A stretch of DNA of 64,000 bases, from NCBI RefSeq assembly GCF_000218685.1, contig NW_006763299.1:740061-804060 (forward strand), given 5' to 3'. The position numbers and the translations under genes were made by a program. This document shows positions 44,006-57,560 of this stretch, in pieces. This DNA is from Serpula lacrymans var. lacrymans S7.9 (taxonomy: Eukaryota; Basidiomycota; Agaricomycetes; Boletales; Serpulaceae). Each line of letters starts with the position of its first letter. The first letter of the stretch is position 1. Below the pieces are notes generated by a model. That model was not told the origin of the DNA. It did no database searches and was given only the letters and a program-made list of their open reading frames with translations.

Positions 44006-45467
44006 CAGCAGCTTACTATTGCACAGCCAAGACTATTGAGACAGAAAACAGAGATGTGCAAGATGAAGACAATAATAAATGGGTTACGGATCCTGACGGT
44101 ATGGTATCTGATAGTGAGGAAGTACATAATGAAGAGAAACATGATACTGGTGATGCCTTGGGTAAAGTTTTGGCCTTTGTCAACCAAATAAAGCTTTCTA
44201 CCATTCATGCCACCTTATTTATAGCCTTTTAGGTGCGATCACCTCTCCAGGCCAAAGCATACTTTATAAAGGTCTGTGAAAAGGAGGAAATTACCCCATT
44301 GCAGCTAATCAAGTGGGTATGTACAAGATGGGGATTTATGCATGATCTTGTTGAGCATGTTATCACACATAAACCAGTAAGCCATATTTTGCATTTAAAG
44401 CCCCTTCTAACCCCATTTCCAAGCAGTCAACAAGTTTTGTGCCATAGCTGATATCAGTAGCAAAATCCCTAGGCTTAAAAAGAAGCAATACAAGGACTTT
44501 GTATTGTTTTCAGGGATAAAACTTTTTGGCACTTATCAAAGAGGTTTTGGCTGAACCACAAGCTGCTTAGTCTTCTTTCTCTTCTGAAATATTTCCAACT
44601 AGCTCATGTACCCTTCTAATAATTGAATGCCTTCAGCAGTGATAGAGGGTGATGTTGAAGAATACCAAGTTTGCTCCAGTAAATGTAGAACTTCAAAAAG
44701 GTCTTAATAAGTTTCATAAGTGGTATGTTGCCACTAATGACACTAATATATATTTTATCTGCTTGAGTATATGTCAACTGGTTCTCACAAAAGCATAATA
44801 TTAATTAGCTTCTTGTACAGCACTCAATCCTGGTGTCAAGCTGGAATATACCCAGATGAATTGGGATGAAATATATTACCTTAATGGACTATAAGCTCTT
44901 GAAAAAGAGGTAAGTTGTCTTTTTTTGATAGCTTTGGAATTGTTTTGACATTTTAAACTAGTTTAATGTTTATGCTAAGATATATAAAGGTAATAGGCAT
45001 TCTGAAGACTTTGAAGCTATTACTGGTATGTGATCCTTCTTTGCCACCTTTCTCATACTGACTTGCCATTTCAGCTGCTCCAACAGCCACTCATAGCTAT
45101 GGTGCTTCTTGGCTTTACTCTATAGTTCAGAGTAGAGTGAACCATAAGGATACCACTTATAGCCCTCACCAAGAACTTTAGGACTATATTAATAGTTTTT
45201 TGGAAACTAATATTACTGATATTATCAAGTGGTGGGGGTGAGTCCTATATTCTGCCTTTTACTATATCCTTACTAATAAATCAATAGCCTTATTCAGTTC
45301 AGTATCCAATATTATCCATGGTAGCACATGACTACCTTGCTATACAGGGATCATCTTTGGCATCTGAAAGGGCTTTCTCTAGTGCTGGAAGAACAGGTAC
45401 AGTGGCTAGAAACCAGCTTCTTCCTGAGACATTTGAAGCTTTGCAGATGGTCAAGAATGCCTATAAA
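44006..45467 (+). pseudogene. hAT transposase remnant (central and dimerisation regions)
   Basis: Acidic segment DEDNNKWVTDPDGMVSDSEE, then GDALGKVLAFVNQI. After a short intron-like gap ending TTTTAG come RSPLQAKAYFIKVCEKE and WVCTRWGFMHDLVEHVI (the hAT 'TRW' region). After about 900 bp of decayed sequence comes the dimerisation domain: DYLAIQGSSLASERAFSSAG and LPETFEALQMVKNAYK. This last part is the classic hAT C-terminus. The frame is interrupted by LTR-B after AYK and resumes at 47717. The N-terminal BED finger was lost or overwritten by gypsy G. Confidence 0.85.
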
Positions 45468-45756
45468 TGTAACAACCAAGAGTTAGTTACTCTGGCGCAC
45501 ACAAGAACACACTATAAAGAAGATGTTGAGGGAGTGGTTACCCCTTAAGCTACAGAGAGTTTGTTGGTATACAACAGGAGGACTCGCTAAGGAGTCTCCT
45601 GGATCTATTGGGGTATCTATACTAATACAGAGTGATTGTACTTATGTACTGTACAGTTGATAAAGTCAGTGGCTGATGATGTCATGGGGCCTAACCCGCA
45701 TGACCAGCTCCACTGTGTGAGAGAGTTGTATCTAAAATAAGAAGAAGGCAACGCGG

Positions 45757-47580
45757 TGTCATGCACCAAAGTTGATTGGTAGCATGGACAGGTGTCAATA
45801 ACGAAGCGAATATTCAAAAAGACTCGCCTTTGCGCCACACAGGCACAGTGCCACGTGGAATAGTAATTAATATTGCCCTTTTTGAACTTGTGGCTGATCA
45901 GCACCACCTCTATTAGGCAATCCAGTCACGCTCACCTTTGCTTTTCCATCCGGTACTTTCCGCATTTCGGCATTTCGGCAAATTTTCGCGTCGCCACTGG
46001 CTACACATTGCATTGCGCCCTCGCTTTTGTCGTTTCCCTTACTCCCCTTCCTTTGCCTAGCCCCACCATGGGCCCCTTCCTCTCCTTTTTATTCTCACCC
46101 GACGGTCGTTTCTGGGTCCCCATTTTAGTTCACCTCCTCGTCACCTCCACCCTCCTCCTCCTCATCTTCTTTGCACCCCCACCATTTCTGATGTCACCAC
46201 TTCCTATCCGCTTCCGTCGCCAATCCGTTGACTACCACGTGCCACTGCTGATATCAGCAAAGCCCCGGCGGCCGGTCCAAATAGGGCAACAAGTCCATCT
46301 TCATGACGTCGATCTGCCATCATATACTATCAAAACATCGGTCGCTCGTCTTGCCTGGTTGGAGCGTGGGTGGGTAGTTTTTGAGCTGGAGAAGGTTCAT
46401 CCCCTTGCGTCGCCCATGTTCATCGCTGTCCCATTCACTTGGGTACACTTATCATTTGTCCATCGTCTTCGCTACAGCTACACCTACCACACGCTGCCTG
46501 GGACTCACTTGTTCCAAATTGGAACTACTCCTCTCCCTCCCTCGTTTGATCAGGTGGTCCAACACAACCAGTCCATTGGTAAGGCCATGGAACTGTCAGA
46601 TTTGGACTAGGTGGTGGACCGGTGGCTCCAGTTTCTTTTTTTCAGCAGAACATTCATTTACAGTGCGATTATTTTTGATTTTTGAATCATTTTTATGGAC
46701 ACATATTTTTTTAGAATGCCTGACTGACAATAAAGGAACTGTGTTGATACTGATAGTGTTTTGCCTTGCTCTTTTTTTACTGCATCTTCCCATGACATCA
46801 TGATTTTCCTGCTCTCTTTTTGCTATTGGACTTTACTTTATGGCTGTACAAACCTGTGATATTACTCACAGCATTTATTGTTCTATCCCTTTCTTTTCTT
46901 TTTTTGACAATCTTATCCTGTACTACCTACGCAGGATTCGTCAGCGTACATTCCTTCCTTCATATTCTTTCTCATTCTTTTTGCACAGCTATACTGTGCA
47001 TAGCCTACTTCTCTTTTACTATATAAACCCCTGTATTTTACCTTGTAAAAAAAAAACAACAAAGAACTCGATTCCAGACTTCTTCTCTAATCTTAAGTCC
47101 ACTTCTTACTGCTACTTGTGATCCAGTGTGGTCACAACACTTCCCACTTCTACCACTGTTAACTGCTGTCATCGTCACTCGTCACTTTTGAAAGTGATTG
47201 TCATCCCCTTCGATTAGAGTCCTTCTGAGCACTACAGTTTGTGCATCAGGAGCCTGCTATCACTGGGAACCTCGTCACCTCGTCATCCTCGTTGTTCTCA
47301 AACCTACCTTGTGCTACAATTAGCAAGGTAGTGCTCGTCTATACTCGCCACAAACCCCCTATCTTTCTATAAATTCAACTATCCCTCCTCCTCAAAACCC
47401 ACACTCATACACCACTGGGTTTTACTTTGAAGGATCTTTATACGTACCACCCCACGAACAACCAGACCACTCCACTGTTCTAGGAGGCAAAGCCCATAAA
47501 CAAGTTCCGTGGAATCTGGGAGGATTGTGTGTTAGTTTGTTTTGTGTGTGGTTTTCTAACAACAGTTCTCATCATCGACA
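45757..47580 (+). mobile_element. Solo LTR family A, full length (1824 bp)
   Basis: Same length as the copy at 28049 and, by eye, the same sequence throughout, including the A10 run. Flanked by GCGG on both sides (45753-45756 and 47581-47584). Inserted into LTR-B. Confidence 0.9.
46068..46610 (+). CDS. LTR-A internal ORF, 180-residue putative membrane protein
   Basis: Identical in translation to the ORF at 28360: strong ATG context, a single hydrophobic segment at residues 16-38, basic IRFRRQS after it, and AATAAA about 120 bp after the stop. It is located upstream of the LTR's own TATA box, i.e. in the U3-like part. No known domain. Whether it is expressed cannot be read from the sequence. 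Confidence 0.6.
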   Translation: MGPFLSFLFSPDGRFWVPILVHLLVTSTLLLLIFFAPPPFLMSPLPIRFRRQSVDYHVPLLISAKPRRPVQIGQQVHLHDVDLPSYTIKTSVARLAWLERGWVVFELEKVHPLASPMFIAVPFTWVHLSFVHRLRYSYTYHTLPGTHLFQIGTTPLPPSFDQVVQHNQSIGKAMELSDLD

Positions 47581-47716
47581 GCGGCACGAGAAAGAGGAGT
47601 TTGAACAAAAGGGGAAGTGCCACGTGGCACCATGTGTGAAAGCTAAAGTATACAAGGTTAAAGCAGAGAATGAAAATGAAGGAAAGGTCCGAAAATTGTG
47701 TTATCGTAATAATAAA

Positions 47717-48164
47717 ACTGGTTTGTTGGGTGCAAAAGAAAAAAAAACTGGATATGAGAGGATAAAATTGTCATATAGTAGCAGATTGGTGTAAAAGCAC
47801 TTGAATATATCTGATTCTGTGATGGCTATTCAAAGACACAGCTTGGTTCTTAGTCAGAGAAACATTTGTTGGCGTTTTTAGCATTCCTTGGAAATTTTCC
47901 CATGTTATAGTTTGGTTCACAGGTTCAAACCAGAACCAAACCAAACCAAACCTTAGGTTCTGGTTAAGCTAGGTTTAGTTTGGGCAAATCCTCAAAATTG
48001 TGGTTTGGGGTTCAGCCAAAAATACCCCCTGAACTGAACTGAACTGAACATTTGCATCCCTAAACCTGGACCAAACTGACTCACCAACTGAACCAGGTTT
48101 GGTCAATTTGGGGTTTGGATAAATGTGTCTCAGAACCAAAGTGAACTGAACTTTGGCATCCCTA
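47717..48164 (+). mobile_element. hAT 3' end with candidate terminal inverted repeat
   Basis: The first codons finish the hAT protein (TGLLGAKEKKTGYERIKL, stop at 47792-47794). The rest is non-coding and full of short repeats (GAACT runs at 48030-48045, AACCAAACC runs near 47940). It ends with ACTTTGGCATCCCTA; read outward this is TAGGGATGCC, a typical hAT terminus. The matching left end was not found, because gypsy G and decay have removed it. Confidence 0.6.
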
Positions 48165-49047
48165 GGGCTCATAACCTGTTGGAGCTTAAGAAATATATAA
48201 GATTAGGAGAAGACAAAAAAGAGGTAATTACTCTAAGAAATCAATACTGAAGCATAATAAGTAAATGAAGATGTGAAAAAGACTGTATCTACTAACCTCA
48301 GTTTTGTGCAATACAAACTGAGGTGTAAATATTCTAGAAACGAGCATAAAAATGAGAAGGAAAAGTCCGAGTTTTTACATCCCAATGGGGAAACATTTTC
48401 CCATAACTATAGGGTCGGACTGTAAATGAATTATCTAGTACTTGAAATATTAGCGTAGGCTCAAATAAACTGTTGAATCATGAAAATGATATATTGAGTA
48501 TATAGAAATATGCCTACAATTACAACTATTCATTAGTATTTTTACTGTGGCAAGGATTGATGTCATGTATTATGTTGTTGGGCATTTGCTGAAGTAGAGC
48601 TAGCAGGCTTTGATTGATCATTTTGGTGCATGATTGCCTACTCCAGTCATCAAGTCACAACTTCAGCATTATTCACCCATCTGCAGGCACTTCAAAGATT
48701 TTTTCAGACTAGTAGGTACCTGGCATTGTTGTGATTTACCCATTGATGTTTTCTAGAAAGAAACCACATATTTCCAGCATGGGGTCTGGCCAGATCTGGT
48801 CATTTTTCTCCCAAATTTTGCACTTTTGGAGGTAGTGAGCTTGGTGTGAGGTCTGACCTGGTCACTACAAATGAGATATTCACAAAATTATTTCGTTGAT
48901 TTATTCATTATGATCTAGCTCTGGCAAATGTTGGCTACTTCTAGAACAATCATTGAGTCTATGCCCAAGACGATATCCAATACCGTATGCAATAGCTGTC
49001 CAACGATAGTGTTGCACAAGCGCTGTAATTCTAGAAACGCCAACATT
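48165..49047. other. Gene-free spacer with a copia-like primer-site string
   Basis: The first bases are, on the minus strand, GGTTATGAGCCC preceded by CTCCAACA, i.e. the arrangement LTR end plus primer-binding site seen at 25127. A decayed copia LTR may therefore lie in 48178-48450. The remainder (to the TMEM97-like gene stop) has no ORF, repeat or RNA gene that I can support. Confidence 0.35.
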
Positions 49048-49791
49048 CTATTTCGCCTTCTCTGCATCTTTTATTGCAGCCCCGACGTTGGCAAGTTTCA
49101 GCACACGTGAAGCCATGTCGAAAGTCATCACAAGTGGCACAAAGAAAAATGGTAGGTAACTAGTAAGTAGCAATAGCCTTTGAGCAAATGATATAGAAAC
49201 GACTCCTTGTGCAACTGTTTGAGGGGACGTAATTGGGGTGTAAAGGAGCACTGAAAGACAAGGCAGAGTAGTCGTTGTGGTCGAAGCGGCATAAATTAAT
49301 AGAAGGATATATATCGAATGTGAACCTGAGGGTAAAGGGGGCATGAGCATCCTGAACATATTGATAATATATTTACTTACCCGTCCAAAGACCCCGCGCG
49401 CCAAGAACAAAGACGGGTAATTGGAAAAATCTATGTTCAAGCTCGAAATATACGAGTAGCTAGATAACATCAGAAACTCACGCTTCGACCACTAAAAATG
49501 ACTTGAACCAAATAAAATGACTGCTTTGTCCTTGAAGTCCCATTACACCGCCAACCAGCGGATCACCGGACATTCGGATGTAAAGCTGTGGGAGACCACT
49601 GATAGCTCGAGGCACCAGCGACGGTGGATAGAGCGCTTGGAGATCGATGAAAAGTGTTGCAGGTATGTGAAGCTGTAGTTTTGTAGTTTTGATATGGTGA
49701 ATACTGGTGAACTTCTGGTCAAAATACGTACCAAGAAGAACATAAAGTATACAAGATCCAAGGGACGCGACATAATTGTAGTATTCGCCAT
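49048..49791 (-). CDS. EXPERA-domain membrane protein (TMEM97/sigma-2 receptor-like)
   Basis: Four exons. Exon 1 (49791-49732) encodes MANTTIMSRPLDLVYFMFFL. Exon 2 encodes HIPATLFIDLQALYPP, ending ..WFKSFLVVEA. Exon 3 encodes FFQLPVFVLGARGLWTG. Exon 4 starts SHSIYILLLIYAASTTTTTL and ends in a lysine-containing tail (KDAEKAK). GT-AG introns keep frame. Four hydrophobic helices with the Asp of IDLQ and the FQ.PVF motif fit the EXPERA family, ER proteins linked to sterol handling. The C-terminal K-rich tail could act in ER retention. Its start codon is 183 bp from the divergent TRM82 start. Confidence 0.85.
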
Positions 49792-49974
49792 GACCTCGCA
49801 CGCTGCACGCTGATCACTAAGACTTGGATGACCGTCAGACTCGTTTCATTTGTGGGTACTTACAATTTGAACCACTGACTGCTCTACGCGCGTGACTGTG
49901 ACAGCTCGAAAACGGTATCATTGATTCGGATCCGAGTCCATCTAAGAGATCTGAACAACGCTGAGAGTAAGCTC
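49792..49974. promoter_or_regulatory. Short divergent promoter between the TMEM97-like gene and TRM82
   Basis: A 183-bp spacer between two divergent ATGs, so both promoters must overlap. No TATA box; a CGCGCGTG stretch lies near 49885. Evidence is positional only. Confidence 0.5.
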
Positions 49975-51941
49975 ATGTCCTGTTTTCCTCATACGCAGCT
50001 CCACCTTGGGTCCATCCATGCGATTGTAGCTTCGGGTCCACATATCCAGGTCCTCAATATAAAGTGAGTGCACTAGTAAGATATGTAAATAATCATCACG
50101 TTCTTCCAACAATCCATAGCACCGGGGAGATTCTTTATACAACTGATCGATTTGATGGAGCCGACAAAGACGCAATACTGAAGTCTGGTCCGGTCCGCTG
50201 TAGTGCGGTCAATAGCTCATACCAGTTTCTTGCAACTGTAGGAGACGATAAAAAGCTGAAAGTATGGGAAGTGGGAGGCTTGAAGGTCTTGAGCTCGAGG
50301 TATGGCATTTTCTATTGCAGAGTAAATCCTGATATTGGTATTCCTCAGAGAGCTACCCAAGAGGCCTACGCGCTTGGAGTTTACTAAGTCAGATGATATT
50401 CTCGTATCAGATAAGTTTGGCGACGTTTTTAGGCAAGTGAGAAAGCCTTCTTCGAACGTTTACTTTAACTCGGCTTTTGCTTCAGGTATCCTCTCCATGC
50501 TTCTCAGGCAGAAGCTTCGTCGAGTAAATTGCGGCGTGATGCTTTCTCATCCCACGAAAATCCGTCTGGAGGAGAGCTTATACTTGGCCATGCTTCTCTG
50601 CTCACATCTTTTCTACTGACGGCCGATGAAGAATTCATAGTAACTGCCGATAGAGACGAACATATCAGAGTAAGCTGGTATCCGCAGGGATATAATATCG
50701 TAAGCTATTGTCTTGGCCATGAAAAGTTTGTTGAGCTGCTCTATCCTGTGCTATCATGTTAATTCATCACCATAGATATCTTTCTGCGTTACACATACCT
50801 CAATTCTCTCAATCCTCAATAGTTTCCGGCGGGGGTGATCCCACTTTAAAAATATGGGAGCTGAGTAGTGGACAGTTACAACAAGAAATCGCTATATTTT
50901 CCACTGTCGAACCCTTCATCAGAGTGAGGCCCCTAACGAGAAAAGAAATCAAAGCTGAATATGAAGCCAAGAAGACCAAAAGCTATAAAGAGAATAATGG
51001 AAGGCAAAAGCAGAAAGGAAAGGAAAAGTCAAACGCTGTGGGAGAAGATACCATTTCGACCACCCTAGATAATACTGCATTTGACTCAAATGGCACTGTA
51101 TTCGTTGTTCATAAGATCAGCTCCTTGGACTTGGAACACGGGCATTACTTGGTCTTTAATGCTGTTGGGTTCGTCTTATTCTTGCCAACCCGACCCAAAT
51201 AATGTGTTGATAACTGGATCCAGGGCTACAGCCATTTTCATATGTCCTTACCCTGATGGTGACGGCTCGTCGGATATCTACTTCTTCGATTTCGGAAAGC
51301 CCGTCATTGATTTCATTATAGCCCATGACGGGCTTGTCTGGACACTGTTAGATTCTGGATGGGATAGTAAAGTCACAGAAACCGTCGAGGTTCTCCCCAA
51401 AAAATTGGTCCGAGTAGTGCAATGGAACTCGGGAAAGGTATGTCATTTCTTTTGTGAATGTAGTTTGCAACTGATTAGTCCAACATCATCAAGTTCATTG
51501 AAGTCCACAATTTACCGCTTCTTGTTGCTCTGAACGCGCATTGCATGTTCCCAGGTTCGTGAGTTTCCCTCGACAGCAGAAACAAGTTAGTTTGTCTGAC
51601 CGGCTTCTCTTTTGACAGCAAGCATGGCAGACCTCAAGGCCTTGGATCTCTACTCGGACCTTTCTTTGTTACCTAAAAGCCCAGAAGTCGAACAGAACTT
51701 TGCAGATCGTGAAACATCAGAAGTGTTACCTTACAAGGTTGAAGAGGGGATCAGCGAGCATAATGATGCAGAGAAGGCCCTTGGTAAAAGGGAGCTTGGT
51801 AGGCTCAAACATAAACGTGCATTACAAGCCCATCTCCAACTAGCAAGTCAACAAGGGGATCGACCGGACGACGTATTACCTCGAGGCAATGGTGGGGAAC
51901 CAAAGATGAAGAAGGTGAGATCGAAATCAGAGGATATATGA
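49975..51941 (+). CDS. TRM82: TRM82/WDR4 subunit of the tRNA m7G46 methyltransferase
   Basis: A WD40 protein that partners the catalytic subunit Trm8 to methylate guanine-46 of tRNAs. Exon 1 (49975-50063) encodes MSCFPHTQLHLGSIHAIVAS. Later parts encode ILKSGPVRCSAVNSSYQFLA, LPKRPTRLEFTKSDDILVSD plus KFGDVF, the hallmark LGHASLLTSFLLTADEEFIV and TADRDEHIRVSWYPQ, YNIVSYCLGHEKFV and SSIVSGGGDPTLKIWELSSG. A Lys-rich insert follows. The last exon encodes ELGRLKHKRALQAHLQLASQ and stops after KSEDI. At least six introns; not all borders were fixed. No inactivating change is required. Confidence 0.88.
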
Positions 51942-52227
51942 AAATTTGCACCATGAGGTGGTCGTCGACGCGTAGTCACATATTTCTGACAAATACCAGT
52001 CTTGTCCCTAACTGCGTGCTATAAATATTTATAGATGTTTCCTAAAGTTCTATAACCATGGTGGCATATCGTTGTTTGAACATTACTGGCGCCGCAAACA
52101 GTATCGAAGTACAGTAAGTGACCTCGAAAGAATGGTTAAATAGTTCTACACGCGGTATCAAGCGTGACATGGAATCAGCATGGAGGACTAACAAAACAAG
52201 TAGTACATTACCATGAAACAGTCTTTG
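51942..52227. terminator. Convergent 3' region of TRM82 and the mannosidase
   Basis: A 286-bp convergent spacer with AT-rich sequence and an ATAAATATTTATA-type stretch near 52021. No gene. Confidence 0.4.
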
Positions 52228-54483
<2,256 letters not shown>

Positions 54484-54821
54484 CGCGAAGAAGGCCAGAA
54501 TGACTGGATGAGAGCGCCAGCCAACTGAAGGGTCTGGTTATGAGACGCGAGTATTTGAATGTAAGATGAGCCTCCCGGTGGATATCAGTAAACTTAAGAG
54601 CTTTGCTGTACTTAACTGACGACCTTTGAACACGCGGTAAAGATGCTGGTAAGGGTTGCAACTACCGCTGGCCCAGCGCCAGGTTGTTCTCTAAATTCAG
54701 TAATTTTAGAATACTTGATGTCACGTGATCCTTGTGAGATTCGATAACGTATTCACTTCAAGTTGCATTACTGTGCAGTGTCCCTTCACCTTTGCCTGTT
54801 TCCTGTCCTCTGAACCAGGCA
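54484..54821. promoter_or_regulatory. Divergent promoter of the mannosidase and ERV1, with TCACGTGA
   Basis: A 338-bp divergent spacer. TCACGTGA at 54721-54728 lies about 95 bp upstream of the ERV1 ATG. The same octamer sits about 120 bp upstream of RPS4. It is a candidate bHLH (Cbf1-like) site. Confidence 0.55.
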
Positions 54822-55391
54822 ATGGTGGAACACAGAGATAAGCAGAATTCGGCTAAAATTCCTCCAGATATGGTTATTGGCCCTGATGGCAAACCGTGCA
54901 AAATATGTACTGCATTCCGACACTGGTCTCCAACAGGTTACAAAGACTCCAAGTCGACTTCGGGTGGGGAAAAAAAGTCTACTGCAGCTATGATGGCAAC
55001 CTTTGCCTTTGGAAAAGGCTTCGATAACGAGCGCATCAACGCACGGTCTTCTCAGTGCCCTCCTGACGTCGAGCAGCTTGGGCGCGCAACATGGACATTC
55101 CTTCATACTGCCGCCGCCTACTATCCAGAACGGCCAACACCAAATCAACGAGCGAACATGCTCAATCTTCTTCATTCATTGCCCACACTTTACCCATGTT
55201 CACACTGTGCCTCGCATCTTGGAGACAACCTGAAGGAACATCCCCCAGACGTGAGCGGGAAGGCTGCGCTGAGTCATTGGTTATGTCAGAGGCATAACGA
55301 TGTGAACGAGAGGCTTGGGAAGGAGAGGTTTGATTGCACGAAAACAGACGAGAGGTGGAAAGATGGTCCGAGCGACGGGAGGTGTGACTAG
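54822..55391 (+). CDS. ERV1: ERV1/ALR FAD-linked sulfhydryl oxidase
   Basis: A mitochondrial intermembrane-space thiol oxidase that reoxidises Mia40 and passes electrons to cytochrome c. The 189-residue single-exon gene starts MVEHRDKQNS; a frame extension upstream has no ATG. N-terminal shuttle cysteines lie in GKPCKICTAFRHW. The FAD-binding core has LGRATWTFLHTAAAYYPERP, the active-site pair YPCSHCASHL, and LCQRHNDVNERLGKERFDC, which holds the His and structural Cys of the family. No N-terminal presequence, as usual for Erv1. The frame runs uninterrupted to GPSDGRCD. Divergent from the mannosidase gene. Confidence 0.95.
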   Translation: MVEHRDKQNSAKIPPDMVIGPDGKPCKICTAFRHWSPTGYKDSKSTSGGEKKSTAAMMATFAFGKGFDNERINARSSQCPPDVEQLGRATWTFLHTAAAYYPERPTPNQRANMLNLLHSLPTLYPCSHCASHLGDNLKEHPPDVSGKAALSHWLCQRHNDVNERLGKERFDCTKTDERWKDGPSDGRCD

Positions 55392-55773
55392 CTGTGAAGT
55401 GAGTGGACTGTTATCTCTGCAAACCATCAGGTGCTAATAGTGTCTTTGACACAGAAGACAACTACACTAATGGTCGTATGCAAACGTCACGCTCGGAAGC
55501 CCGCTTACTCAACTCCCTGGTTACTCGTATTAATGTCCATCTCCTTTACTATCGGTAGGAGAGTGTTTCAAATTTATTTTGTTTTTTACTATGGCCCTCT
55601 CAATTCGGTAGCTTGGTTTTCAATCACAAAAGATGAGAACTGATATTTATGTGTATAAGGCCTGCTTCTTCTTAGTAAGGTGTGGCGTGCGGGAGCCCCC
55701 CATTCGGTGTCAATAATTGGAATTCTAACAGGAGCCATGTTATTATATGATCGAAGCACATGTCCATATCATT
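55392..55773. other. Convergent spacer between ERV1 and ZPR1
   Basis: About 380 bp with the two 3' ends. No ORF of substance or repeat seen. Confidence 0.45.
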
Positions 55774-57560
55774 CTAAGTCTCATAACCTTCGACCTTCAT
55801 GTCATTTATCCCAAGTTCTTCATTCTGCTGCCAGGTACGCTCATAAGTCATGATCTCCATGTTAGGGTCCGGATCAGGTGCATACAGGTTTTGCACATAC
55901 GAGTTGGCTAGTGGATCATCCAGTATGAGAGTGAATGGACGGTCCGCGTTTGCCACCTTGAAAAAACCATACTACTAAGCAAAAGGTAATGGTGGCATGG
56001 TGGTAACACATCCTTACCTGTTTGAGGTTTTTCAAGAAAGAATCGAATATATTCCGCCCTTCTGTGTTCACATCTTTGATAGAAGAATCACCAGATGCAA
56101 AAACTTTGTCTGACAATTCCTCGTATATCTGATGCAAGATTCCTTCGACAGTTGTAAATCGTCCGCCCAGTGTACCAGCTTGAAGTACTAAATCGATTTC
56201 AGGGATCGATAGACCACTAGTTTCACTCTGTCATAGGGCACAAACGGTCAAGAACAATGCAGTTGTCGTTGCTCGGGGGTTTACCTTTAAAATATCCCTA
56301 CTCAAATCCTCGCGATCTATAACTTTGAGCGTAATTCTTTTGCCAAGGGCAGAGATAGCGGTCCCTGATTTTACTTCGTTGTCTCTGTATCCACATCTAT
56401 CGCAATTTGTCGACATGATCAAAATGTCCTAATGCATGATGAAAGTGAGTTCGAGAACAACGGCGAGTCACGATAAATTGACCTTGAAGTGTGGTATAAT
56501 GACTTTTTTCATCCTCGTGACTAGCGAATGTCCACAGCTCGAACATTTCCCTGGAAATTCATACACCTCGCCATCCATGTCTTCCTGACCATGTCCTAGG
56601 TTGTCACTACTTTCAGTTATGTCGGTTGCCTGTATTCTAGTGAGACTTTCTTCAGTAGAAGCGTTGGGGATATCATCCCGCGCCGCGAAACCTAACGCAA
56701 TGTTTTGCTCCGCCGTTCGCCGGTAAGTCCTCATATTCCATCTTGAATCCGCCATACTTTCTACAAATTCGATAAAAGAGCTCCCAGCTGGATCATCTAA
56801 GATAATGGTGATAGGAGAAGTAACAGAGTTGCTGGGCAGTGGACTGTTGCTCGCCAAGTCCTCTCCGTCAACTTGCCCTATGATACTCTGTATACCATCC
56901 AATATCGACTGAATTTTCACATATGCGGCTTCGGCACGAATACGGCGTAGTGGTTGTTCTGTGGCGAGATCCGTCACGATGTCGCGAAGTAACCCTTCAA
57001 TGGTAGTGAGTTGGCCACGGGAAGGTGGAAGAGTGAGCTCGTATTCGGGGATCTGAACAACGCAGGTGGACGATCTGACGATCTGACGGTTGAGGTCGCT
57101 GCGAAAAAGTATTCTCGCAGTATATATGGTCCCTTCCTCTGCTCATACGTTTAATAACACAAAGTCAGATGGGATCTTTGCATTAGAATCCTAGGAATGG
57201 ACAGACCTCGCACTGTCCCCGCTGACTGTATCTCATTATTGGAGGTACCACAATGATCACATCGGAAAGACATAACAATGACCTCGCGAAAATATGGGAT
57301 ACTTGTTAGGAGGAGGCGGGTAATTCCCTGCAACGTTATAATCAGTATCTCTGGCACTCCACACCAACTGAGCAGCTTAAGGTCAGTACCTGTTCTCCAC
57401 ATTGCATACATAGCGATGTCACCTCTTCAAGAGGCCTTTCACTGCTCTCTGATGACTCTTTTGTGTTCAACACAGAATCGCTTTGATTGCTTTCAATTGA
57501 GATATCTGTTTTTTCTGCAATATCGCCTATTGAGGGGAAATGTTCCCGATTGTGCGCCAT
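55774..57560 (-). CDS. ZPR1: ZPR1 zinc-finger protein
   Basis: A conserved eukaryotic protein that binds nascent eEF1A and is needed for growth. It has a duplicated C4 zinc finger plus beta-sandwich domain. First unit: [15 protein letters not shown] and [19 protein letters not shown], then [17 protein letters not shown] and [20 protein letters not shown]. Second unit: [71 protein letters not shown], then [19 protein letters not shown] and [14 protein letters not shown]. The stop follows VEGYET. Both zinc fingers keep all four cysteines. Several short introns separate the blocks. No damage seen. Head to head with the NDUFAF7-type gene, 254 bp apart. Confidence 0.93.

Larger units (their letters stand above)
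45468..47711 (-). mobile_element. Solo LTR family B, itself interrupted by LTR-A
   Basis: Reverse-orientation LTR-B. The right end is TATTACGATAACACAA (first bases mutated from TGTTACGAT) and the left end is TTGGTTGTTACA. The flanking duplication is ATAAA (45463-45467 and 47712-47716). It interrupts the hAT dimerisation region. Without the LTR-A it is about 420 bp. Confidence 0.9.

Noticed and set aside
28049..47580. One 19.5-kb LTR retrotransposon bounded by the two identical LTR-A copies
   Set aside because: Each copy has its own matching 4-bp duplication (GCGT and GCGG), and the region between contains oppositely oriented, unrelated and decayed elements.
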